From the NCBI GenBank assembly GCA_015039315.1, contig WIDE01000160.1, positions 1 to 53,771 of the forward strand: a stretch of DNA of 53,771 nucleotides, written 5' to 3'. Positions 1 to 9,211 of this stretch are shown piece by piece. Each line of letters opens with the position of its first letter. The stretch's first letter is position 1. Both the position numbers and the translations under genes were made by a program. Origin of the DNA: Clavulina sp. PMI_390 (taxonomy: Eukaryota > Basidiomycota > Agaricomycetes > Cantharellales > Hydnaceae). Under the pieces are notes generated by a model. That model saw only the letters and a list, made by a program, of their open reading frames with translations, had not been told where the DNA came from and did no database searches.

Positions 1-280
1 CTAGCTCTGGTCTCAGAACGAGTGCACGGGTGAATTGTCGAAGGCTTCGGAAGGGGTCCTTAGTATCCCAGACGACAGGGATACAGACCTTGCGATATAA
101 GAGGGGCTCGACAATTGCGCGAAACTGAGGCGACACGTAAGTGCAGGTTAGGAGATCTTGATCGACCCGATTCTGTAGCTTTGCCAACCAGAGCTCGCCG
201 TCTGTTTTAGCTCGACTAGGCTCGAGCTCGTGGAGAACTTGGGTAGCGAGCTCGGGAGGTAAATTAGCCCACACTGCCAT
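1..280 (-). CDS. F-box-like/LRR family protein, N-terminal part (runs off the window)
   Basis: The minus strand reads openly from an ATG at 280 to the window edge, 93 codons plus one base. It starts MAVWANLPPELATQVL and continues through DQDLLTCTYVSPQFRAIVEP to LRQFTRALVLRPEL, the same landmarks as the four complete copies at 14-26 kb. LPPEL followed by a Cys-x-x-VS-x-x-FR block is F-box-like. F-box proteins generally join Skp1-cullin ubiquitin ligases, but no target can be read here. The ATG lies in a caccATGGC context shared by its paralogues. The start and family are clear; whether the remainder is intact cannot be seen. Confidence 0.8.
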   Translation of the reverse strand, partial: MAVWANLPPELATQVLHELEPSRAKTDGELWLAKLQNRVDQDLLTCTYVSPQFRAIVEPLLYRKVCIPVVWDTKDPFRSLRQFTRALVLRPEL

Positions 281-1351
281 GGTGATGCTAGAGGCTCAAT
301 GCTCAGTCCTGTGGTCGATGACTTGGTGGATGTTGGTGATTGTTGAGGTTAAACCGACAATGTGGTAGCGGCGCCATGTTATGGAGCAGCAACCAATCAC
401 TGAAGAGCCGAGCAACTGAAGGCGTAGAGAGTCAATAAGGCTGATCTTCCCTTAACCTATGTCGAGGCGCAAAGTCAAGTCGCTCGACTCGTTCCTTCCC
501 CTCAGAATTTAACACCAAAGACATAGCGTGTCTTTGATAGTGTCTTGTGCTGAAAATTTCTGGCCGGGGTTACAGAAGTTTATTAAGGTCGTCCTGGTTT
601 CTTCCTCAATTTTGTCGTTTTACACGTATCTCAGGTGCGCAAGAGGGTGTGAGGAAAATAATTATGGAACATGGGTCGCAAAATTTTTGAGCCCTTCCCC
701 TCAAAGAAGCAACTGGTACGTGAGATAGTACCTGATCGGGCAAGAATGTGGCCGTGAGAATGCTCAGCTCCTGGGGCTTTTACTTGGCCACAACTGGCGG
801 AACAACCAAGGATTCAATGATAGCTTTTATGACTCTGAATCTCTAGTTTTAGCATTCCTACTGGTTTTTCAGGTGTCAAGATATTATTTACGCTCCTCTG
901 GAACCACCAAAAGTTTGGTTGGAGGAAAACTCTTAAGGCTCTCGTTCACGCCCCTTGCCAAGGCTTGCCAAGACCACGCTCAGAATCAATAGGAAGGCTG
1001 GGCCACTTCTTGGTGTATTTGGATAACAAAGAGCTGTTTACATGTTGATGGTGTTTCTATAATACTCATTAGATCGGATGCATGATTTCTCATAACCCAG
1101 ATGGTGATTGTGTGCACTGTTGTGTTTTGTCGGGCACGCGGGGCTTGCCGCCGCTAAATGATATCACATGCAAAACTTGGATAGCTCTTTGGACAGCTAA
1201 TTCTCTCGCATTGACTGATAAGTAGGCGTCCATAAGTGGTTGCGACGGCAGTTTCTACGTGCTCCAAACTACCTCGGTGCCAACAACCACCGCGCTCGTT
1301 TGACTCAACTCTCCTTCAATTGAAGTGCTACCAGACCTCTCTATTAATCGC
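281..1351. other. intergenic, between the divergent F-box and kinase genes
   Basis: About 1.07 kb lies between the minus-strand F-box start and the plus-strand kinase start, so it should hold both promoters. The only ORF is a 66-codon one at 528-728 with no recognisable features. I see no RNA gene or repeat. Confidence 0.5.
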
Positions 1352-4294
1352 ATGCAGTTCGAACACGATTCCACCTTGCATGGGGATACTATGCTAGCAC
1401 GTTTCGGTATCGCTCCTGGGCAAGATTTATCCCTAGTTTCGTGGGATGAAGCCGAGGTGCTTATGGACCGGATCTATGCCGTGGGTGTTCCTTGATAAAG
1501 CAGGAGTCGTTTTAGAAGCTCACCCCTGACGAGAAGGCATTGCAAAACTACGCCCACGGTTCAGAAGAATACCCACGTATCCTTCGGCTCTTGCAGGACT
1601 GCTGCTTCCATACTCGCACTCTACCTAATCCCTTTTATCTGAAAAATATTGCCTTTAGCAGAAGAGAGAGGATTGGACGTGGAGGCACGGCTATTATCTA
1701 TCAAGGACAATGGGGTGAGGTTGACGTAGCTGTTCGAGAGCTTGTGCCAGCCGTTATGTTCAAACGCCAAGGACAAGCACTGGATTACAAGCTCATCCGA
1801 GTGATTTCTATTCTAAGTGACATACTTGTATTATCGCTTACTCGATTGTGTAGATTGTTCACCGTGAGGCCATTACTCGCTCACAGTTGCACCACCCAAA
1901 TATCCTTCCTTTTTTGGGAATCCATTGCGAGGATGATAACTCTTACCCATTGATAATCATGCCATTATTCAAACACGGCTCCCTTCAAGACTTCCTTTGG
2001 GATCTTGGACCATCTTCATCGTTGACACTATCGGACTTCTCCAAGACTGTAAGAGGTGTTCTTGCATGCTGTTTCTTTCATTATTTCTGAATAATTTCAA
2101 TTTCCTATCCACTATCAAGCTGATCGGTATTACCAGCGGGGTGTTATATCTACACTCTCGAAAGCCTCCAATAATCCATGGAGGCTTGCATCCGGTATGT
2201 GTGTGATTTCTAAACTCTATTCAACAACTCAGCTTTTTAAATAACGGGCAGGGTAATATACTGATTGACGAGGCGAAAGGTCCAGTTATCACAGGGTTTG
2301 GCTCGAGCCGCATCCGCCACGAGGTTTCTCGAAAGCTTTCGATACATTCGGAACTCGAAGGAGGGCGGCCTCGATTCCTTGCTCCAGAGATATCTGACTT
2401 ACAAGCGGTCCACTTTTGCTTGACTCGGGAGAGCGATGTATTTGCGCTTGCTATGACTTTTCTCAACACCTGGACTGCTCAGCTGCCGTTTGCCGAATTA
2501 AACGACCGCCAGGTGACAGTTAGCCTCATGCAGGGACTTCGACCAGCTCAACCTGTAACAAAGGTCGTTCTAGATCCAAATGTGAAGTCAGATCTCTGGT
2601 GTTTGATCGTCGATATGTGGGCGCACAAGAGAGAAGCGCGCCCTTCTACTGGTCGAGTATTGGAGAGATTGGAGGGCATTTTTGATTATTGTAAGTTTAT
2701 CATTTGCTGGGCACTTTTAGTGGTTTGACTCGAGCTAAAAACATATGTACACACAACCTGTTAACTGCAGGTCACCTGGTATCAAGCTCACCTTATCTCT
2801 TTCGGAATATGACCGTTCCCTCCGTGGCCACTCACCATCAAGAACCCAATACTCACAATCCACTGTCTCATCTTTCATACCATCAATTGCAGATTGACAG
2901 CAACGCCGCGTTAGAGACTGCAGCTATGCTACCGCGTTTCGGGGCTGTTAATGGGAGTGACCTATCTCAGTTATCTTCCGATGAAGCCACCATGCTTCTA
3001 GATCGGATCTATGATGTGCGTGTTCTTTGTATCCGTGACGCTAGAAACAGTCTGAGACATGGCCTTATATCGTAGCACTTGCGTGGTCTCGACTCAAGCT
3101 CTGATGAATATCCGCGCACAATGCGCTTGCTGCAGGACTGCTGTTTCCTTACTTGCGCTTTCCCTAGTTTATTCATTCTAAAGGACGTCACATTCAGCAT
3201 AAGTAATTGGAGACGAGTAGGGGGCGAGGCAATACTTAACATTGGCCAAAATGCTGGGCTTGATGTGGTCATTCGACACGTGGCACCGGTCGGACGATTG
3301 AACCGGCCAGTCCGCCGAGAGGATATACAGGTAATCATAATCTTGAATGATTGAGCGGACCTATTAACTTCCGGTATATTAAGGTCGTGCTCCGTGAAGC
3401 TATTATACACTCACAGCTACTCCATCCAAATATCCTCCCTTTTTTGGGGATCTATCGCGAGCGTACTGATTCTTGGCCTCTCATAATCTTGCCGTACATT
3501 GAGCGTGGTTCGCTTGAGGATATGCTAGACCCTCTGATGTCTAGTGCGCTTATGAGCCAAAGGGACCTGATTAAAATAGTGAGAGTGTCAGTTTTTCTGT
3601 TTCATGTGTGCCACTGTCGCTAACTGCATTCAATCCCATCATACGCGCCACTAAGCTTGTTGGTAGCGCTGAGGGCTTAGTATACTTACACTCTCGGCGA
3701 CCCCCAATCATCCATGGGGATTTGCATCCTGTATGTTGACATCATTTACGCTTTTGCAATTTTGATCGCTTTGAATCGTTGAAGTTCTCTAGGGGAACAT
3801 ATTACTCCACGAATCTGGGGATCCAATCATTTGCGATTTTGGATATAGCCGTATCTGCCATGAAGCTTCTAGAAGCCTCTCGGATCGAAAAGAAGGAGGG
3901 AGGGTACGGTTTATGGCTCCTGAGCTTTCTAGTGGCGAGGCGACCCGCTTTTCCTCGAGCAAGGAAAGCGATATATTCTCACTATCCATGACCTTTTTCA
4001 ACGCATGGACTGGCCAGCTGCCATTTCCTGACACCAGGAGCGATTACAAGTTGAAAAAATTGCTCAACAAGGGCAAACGACCAGAGAAGCCTATCCAAAG
4101 CTTCTCGCTGGACCCAGGTGTAATAGCAGAGTTTTGGGGGTTGCTTAAAGACATGTGGGCACATCAGGCAGCCGAGCGGCCATCAGGCAGCCAGGCTCTG
4201 CAGCGCTTGAAGGAAACATTTCATAATTGTGAGTTGCTTGCCTTTTTTTTTCTCTTGGAGGGTAAATTTTTCTGACCCCCTTCTTTGACCAGGA
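1352..4294 (+). CDS. tandem two-domain protein kinase-like protein (degenerate domain 1 + domain 2)
   Basis: Proposed exons are 1352-1480, 1537-1800, 1854-2048, 2120-2194, 2252-2690, 2771-3015, 3076-3330, 3384-3578, 3656-3730 and 3793-4228. A last GT-AG intron joins T to GA at 4293-4294 and makes the stop, giving about 769 residues. The two halves are homologous, and exon lengths repeat (195/75/439 versus 195/75/436). Each half has a short leader ending in LMDRIY or LLDRIY, then a TKL-like kinase fold with HPNILPFLGI. Domain 1 keeps a Gly loop (IGRGGTA), but the catalytic-loop Asp is Gly (HGGLHPGN, about 216-223) and DFG reads GFG (236-238). Domain 2 keeps HGDLHPGN (619-626) and CDFG (638-641), but its Gly loop is poor. 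Both have Arg at the beta-3 Lys position (VAVR, VVIR). The 2691-2770 intron joins the halves in frame. Two separate genes, the second starting at ATG 2809, remain possible. Substrate and pathway are unknown. Confidence 0.75.
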
Positions 4295-4393
4295 CGTGAC
4301 GGGATTATTGACACAACGAACGCCCTGTCGCAGATAGTGATTGTTCCCATCTGATTCCGTCCAAGGAGCAATGCAGCACTTCGGCCACCATAA

Positions 4394-4707
4394 GGCCGTG
4401 TTCTGATACGTGGAATGAAATCTCATTCCCATGGAATGGTTTCGAAAGCATTCCCCAAAAATATTCCCACGAACCCATTCCCTACGTTTCCATTCCCGAT
4501 CGATTCCGCCTCCTCAAAAGCATCCAAGGCGCAATTGATAACGTAAGAATCGGGGAACGAAATCGATCATTCCACCTTGTTTGCGAACACCGAGTCACCG
4601 ATTCCAAGGGAATGAAACCAAACCATTCCCAGTGGGAATGGCGGGAACGAAATTTGAATGGGGGAATGGTGGGAATGGAATTTCATTCCACGTATCAGAA
4701 CACGGCC
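4394..4707. mobile_element. 314-bp MITE, PIF/Harbinger-like, with 28-bp TIRs and TAA target duplication
   Basis: The element begins GGCCGTGTTC and ends with the exact inverse, GAACACGGCC. The inverted repeats match perfectly for 28 bases (4394-4421 and 4680-4707) and imperfectly further in. TAA directly flanks both ends (4391-4393 and 4708-4710), which reads as a 3-bp target-site duplication. The interior is built from GGAATGG/CCATTCC-type motifs on both strands and has no useful ORF. A size near 300 bp, a GGCC-start TIR and a TWA-type duplication fit the non-autonomous PIF/Harbinger (Tourist-like) class. It lies about 100 bp downstream of the kinase gene. No transposase source is in the window. 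Confidence 0.85.
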
Positions 4708-4774
4708 TAAGTGATAGATCTACCCAATTTCTAGCCAGATGTTAATGTGGCAGAGCGGCATCATGGCTCGGGAG

Positions 4775-5515
4775 TAGCAAGGTGACTTGCTCCACCAATG
4801 GAGGCACCGACGCGGAATCAGACGTGTTTGGTTCTTTGCCCACAACACTGGTGTGCTACAACAAATTTACGAAGGGACCCCAAACTTCGACCAAAAATGC
4901 TCTCAAGAGTTCCAAATGGGCGCCCACAGCATACTTGGCCAGTACCCCAGGATACGGATTGACATCGAGCGGGTCCCTGGCCACTACAACATCTTCCGAA
5001 ATGACCTGGCAGAGGCCCTAGCTAAACGAGTGTTTGAGGATGTCCTGCAGAACCCCACAGCTTTGGCCGCCTTGATGCCGAATGCCCAGAAGAAAACAAT
5101 TCGCGAATGTTGGCGACGCAAGTGGGCTCAGGAGCCCACCTCAGATTCACACTGCTCAAACTTCCGAGCTGCCACTTAACTACCTCCCCTGCACAAAACC
5201 CTCCTCCCGCATCTGCACACTCACACACAAGACATTCGCCATGCTGATCCAATGTCAAACGGGGCACATATTCATAGGAAGCCACTACAAATACTTCAAC
5301 ATCCCGGTACCTCACGAATGCGCATGCGGCGCGTTCCAAATGCGAAGTCACATCATACTGCCCCATCCTAGAAGATGACAAAGGGCGGATCAAACTGAAC
5401 AATTTACCGGGACCCTATGAAGATGAAAACACCTCACGAGATTCATCAAAGCATCTCGAGCATTCAAGATGGCCCTGCCATAGCACCACAAAACCCAAAG
5501 GAGACCCCAGAGCCG
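4775..5515 (+). pseudogene. relic 3' end of a non-LTR retrotransposon (RNase H and C-terminal Cys/His segment)
   Basis: Three overlapping frames give ordered pieces of one protein. First, around 4790-5050, is an RNase H-like stretch with WFFAHNTGVLQQIYEGTP and VPGHYNIFRNDLAEALAK, which resembles the usual VPGH-x-G-x-x-GNE-x-AD-x-LAK. Then at about 5240-5378 comes QCQTGHIFIG, HECACGAFQMRSHII, a Cys/His segment normal after RNase H in agaricomycete non-LTR elements. Last, near 5420-5470, is LTRFIKASRAFKMALP in another frame. The frame changes and stops show it is dead. The 5' part (reverse transcriptase) is absent. The ends are approximate. Confidence 0.7.
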
Positions 5516-5800
5516 CATGACATGCACGACGGATCCCATGTCTGAGGCAACCTGTCACCCATGAGAAGTTCATATCACAATGTGGACACGACCCATCAGT
5601 TACGCGAAAAGATACCACATAACCCGATAGCAATTATAGGAATCTTTGTGTAGCTATGTATGTAGTTTAGATCCCACCCTAGGTGCCAAGGCCGATAGCC
5701 CAAATATGGTCAGACTATTTATCTCTCTGCCAATGTGTCCCGCACATCATGATGTGCTTCCTCGTCAAGTGGAGAGAGTTATTTGTCAACCTTGCCCTTA

Positions 5801-6184
5801 TCATAAACCACGCTTGATTTGGTCACATATATATTCGCAATTAGCCTCCATTAACGAGGTATCGAGTTCACGGACATGCTTTGCAAGTTCTGGTCTCAGA
5901 GCGAGCGTACGAGTGAGCTGGGAAAATGGACGGAAGTAAAATTGGCCTCGATTGATGTGCCAGAATTGAGACGTGGGAAAGTAGATCCTGCTGTAAAACA
6001 GGGGCTCTACCAAGGCCCGAAACTGGCGGGACACATAAAGGCAGTTCAAAAGATCCTGATTAACGCGCTTCAGATCCCGTCTGCTCGCGCTCCAATTTTT
6101 CGTAGGGGTTTGTTCTCGGCCGGAATCAAGTTCTTGGAGCACCTGGAGTGCTAGCTCGGCAGGGAGATTCGCCCGTACTGCCAT
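5801..6184 (-). pseudogene. truncated F-box-like family copy
   Basis: From ATG 6184 the minus strand reads MAVRANLPAELALQVLQELD, then VNQDLLNCLYVSRQFRALVEPLFY and FSQLTRTLALRPELAKHVRELD, matching the first third of the F-box/LRR genes at 14-26 kb. The family likeness stops near the end of that block and the frame closes at 5801, with no C-terminal LRR part or second exon visible downstream. The retrotransposon relic lies just beyond. An in-frame ATG at 6238 would add 18 residues, but the family start is MAV. A truncated remnant is the best reading; a short expressed protein cannot be excluded. Confidence 0.75.
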
Positions 6185-6977
6185 CTTGTGTGCAAGGAGC
6201 GCGCGACAACACTTGGCAGCACCTAGGTCACGTGCCACGGAGTCGAGTTTACAGTTTGTTCAGGCGTCTCTTGTAGCCTGCAAAGAACTCACAAAATGGC
6301 TTACAGGAATATCACTAGCTGCGACTTCACTCCCACCACCAGTAATAATAAGAATCGGCAGCTTAGTGCTCCCAGACATTTATTCGCTACATCACCCTAA
6401 TAATTAGGGGTGATTTTGTTGAGAGACAGACAACTGTCACTGGATTATCCAGACGCGATGGCAGCCGCTTATATCTAATGGGAAAGAATCTATCCCAGAA
6501 CAATTCAGGACACTTCTAACGAGCTCTTTCCTTTGATATTCGGCGTAACACGGTGTTTCTCTTGCAGCATGGATTTTTGACGGCTGAAGATTCCGTAACA
6601 CTGATAAAAATGGTATGGGCCGTCTCATTGAGAGAAAAGCCTTGGTTCCCCGGATACGCGAGTTGTACCCCGTGCAACTATAGATTCGTGAAATAAAACA
6701 GCGCGTTTGTGATGAAGAAATGTATATAATACTCGTATGGATCCAACTCTCCACAAGCGATAGTATGCGAAAATAACCAAAGGAGGCGTTGTCGTCGTGT
6801 GCAGTGCAGAAGAACTTCCAAGCCATCAATCAGTGCATTGTGGTTTTTTCTGTGAAGCGAGAGAGAGCCCGGGGACTATAGCAATGGCGTTGATGATGCC
6901 GTATGCGATCGTGTATTGTTGTTGGGGTTTAGGGGCTTCTTCTCCCCTCCTCAGCCAAAGGCACAATCCTCTCAAAA

Positions 6978-7184
6978 TTACCCGCCTGAGTCAAGGTACA
7001 CGTAGAGACGGTCATCGATCTTGGGGACGGCGGCGCCGGCACCAAAGCAGGCCAAACCCTCTGCCCAACCCAGCAAGCCGACAAAACAAAAAATCACGCC
7101 AGTGATCGTGATCGTGATCGCCCGTCCAATCGGCTTTCGAGGTGCCGATTTCCCCTCCCTTTCATCTCCAGTCATTTGACTCAT
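6978..7184 (-). CDS. possible small membrane protein (68 residues)
   Basis: ATG 7184 opens a 68-codon frame. It has a charged N-terminus with several Lys and Arg residues, then one clear hydrophobic segment (roughly residues 23-45, ITITITGVIFCFVGLLGWAE), and a soluble tail ending YVYLDSGG before the stop. The composition looks like a real single-pass peptide rather than a chance ORF, but I recognise no family. No intron or partner gene supports it. A further exon is possible, because the tail ends at a GG|GTAATT sequence that could be a donor. Confidence 0.35.
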   Translation of the reverse strand: MSQMTGDEREGKSAPRKPIGRAITITITGVIFCFVGLLGWAEGLACFGAGAAVPKIDDRLYVYLDSGG

Positions 7185-8788
7185 TGATAGCTGGCTAGCT
7201 GTGAATAGGTTGTGGGTTTTCCGATCTGGGGAAATCAGGTGAGTGGAGGTGTTCGTCTATGCGTGCGCGGTCAAGGTGAAAAGAAGCGTCCGTTCAAGTT
7301 CAATCTATCCTCGGAATCATGAGCCAGCAATGGAACAACCACGGCGAAAGGGCCAGGATCTGGAGAAGAGGCAAATCATCCACGCAGCCTGGGGTCGAGC
7401 GTTAGAAGGACAAAACGATGCTGATACTGATTGCGATTGCGTCGCACCCGATTATCTCTGGCGGAGATACATATGCCGTTCATTAAGAGTGGAGCATCCG
7501 CCGGGCGAGTAGCAGCGATCATGAAGGGCCATTGTAGATAATGCCACTCTATCCGATTCGATTCGATTGAGATGTGAATCAGCGCAGCGCAGAGGAACGC
7601 CAGCCTCGAGGACGAGGTGAGGACAAGCTGCTACGAACAAAGATGCGGGGATATCCGTCTGGAGATCGGTAGCGCATTCGGGTATCTACATGTACTTGTG
7701 CTATATCACGTAGGGTGTGCTGAGTCAAGTGAGGATCATCATGGCGGATGAGCATCCAGAGCCAATCGAGTGGGTCGAGCACACATGTCGGTGGTGAGTG
7801 TCCATGGTTGATCCCCGCATCGCCTCGAGAACGCGCAGCTGACGGTGAATTGACGGTGAACACCCCTGGGCGCGGCGTCTATCCAAGCGCACACTCGAAG
7901 CGGTATCCGTTTGGAGACGTCTGAGGTGTTGTAGGACTGCCTCGGATGGGCCCGATTGGTAATACCGGACGAGACGACGTTGAGGAGATGCGCCACCTAC
8001 GGTTTGTTGTCGGTCGGCTAGGTCGTTTTGTTCACCGGATTAAGGGGTGGTGGTGGTGCGCACAAGGGTCGTTGGTTCGCTCGGGGCGCGCCAGGCCGAG
8101 AGAGAGGGAGAGGCCGAACGAGGAGTGGCCCATTGCATCTGTGTTGATTCTGGCGAGATTTGAGCCAGGATGTGCCAAATGGATACGAGATCCATGGCGA
8201 AAAGTTTTGTCTGTTGGCCATGGACGGGAATGCGCGCGTCGGCAAGATGCGAGTGAGTGAGTGAGTATTGGCGATGGAGCGAGCACGCAGGGACGGGTGA
8301 GTTGAGTGAGCGGGCGGGCAAGGCAAGCAGCGCGCTGGCTGGATGGATGGCAGTTCGTCGGTCAGTCGATCGCTCAGTGGATGGATCAATCCATTGTTCA
8401 GTTCAGGTCAGGATGGCACGCCCCAGGACTCTGAAGGATGCATGTGCTTTGTGTGCTTGCTTGCTCGCGATCGAAGAAGTACTGACTTTACATGTGTCTG
8501 TGGTGCGTTATCTATACTGTTACTGACAGCGTGGTGGGGTGGCGATAATGTGTTTTATGGGATATCGTCACTGTACAGTTTGCGGAGACAGGTGACGTTA
8601 AGGGCTGTCATGTGTCGATATTCATCTTACGTTCTTGGTCGGGCAGTTGTGCGGGCAGTCCGCAAGCGAAGGGGCCCAGAGCTGACTCAGTAGAGTGCTG
8701 ATAACGATTGCATTGAGTGCAAAGTCATGCGCGACGCAAGAGATATTCTTGGCAATTGTGTATGAAAAGCGCGCTACTGGCGGATCAG
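7185..8788. other. GC-rich spacer without a recognisable gene
   Basis: Many short overlapping ORFs occur in all frames, as expected from stop-poor composition, and none shows domain-like sequence or splice support. Around 8250-8400 the DNA is rich in short repeated words (gagtgagtgagt, gggcgggc, ggatggatgg). Together with the duplication at 8789-8924 it probably forms the upstream region of the long gene at 9212. The stretch 6185-6977 likewise shows nothing I can support. Confidence 0.4.
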
Positions 8789-8924
8789 AAAAAAAAGCTG
8801 CAAATTGGTCTCGCTAATGCAAAGGTGGGCCACACGAAGCCACGGGCGGGCGGGGGAAAAAAAAGCTGCAAATTGGTCTCGCTAATGCAAAGGTGGGCCA
8901 CACGAAGCCACGGGCGGGCGGGGG
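8789..8924. repeat. perfect 68-bp tandem duplication
   Basis: Copy 1 (8789-8856) and copy 2 (8857-8924) are identical. Each begins with eight A, contains gctgcaaattggtctcgc and ends in a gggcgggcggggg run. They abut with no spacer. Identity across 68 bases implies a recent duplication. It lies about 290 bp upstream of the ATG at 9212, so it may fall in that gene's promoter or 5' UTR. Confidence 0.95.
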
Positions 8925-9211
8925 ACAATGTGGCGCACTGGTAGGTAGTGGCAACTAATTAGACGCTTAAAAGCTAACGAGTTCATATCGAAACTTCCTT
9001 TTCTGGCAGAGATAGAATTGGAGTTGCTTACCTGATCGATTCGGTACCTTGTTGATTGCGCCTCGCGTGCCACTTCCGGGAGCCCTGGTCCTGACCTCCA
9101 CCTGACTTGACTTGCTGTGCAAACACCACCACCGACAACAGATCCTCCCCTTCCGCACGCACGCTTCCTGCAGCTGCTCTGCCAGCACCCAGCCAGTTAC
9201 GCATCTGACCA

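Noticed and set aside
8018..8389. Overlapping ORFs in several frames around 8.0-8.7 kb
   Set aside because: They lie in GC-rich, word-repeated DNA with open frames on both strands at once. There is no protein-like hydrophobic pattern or family motif.
8789..8924. CRISPR-like repeat
   Set aside because: There are only two direct copies with no spacers, in a eukaryotic genome. It is a simple tandem duplication.
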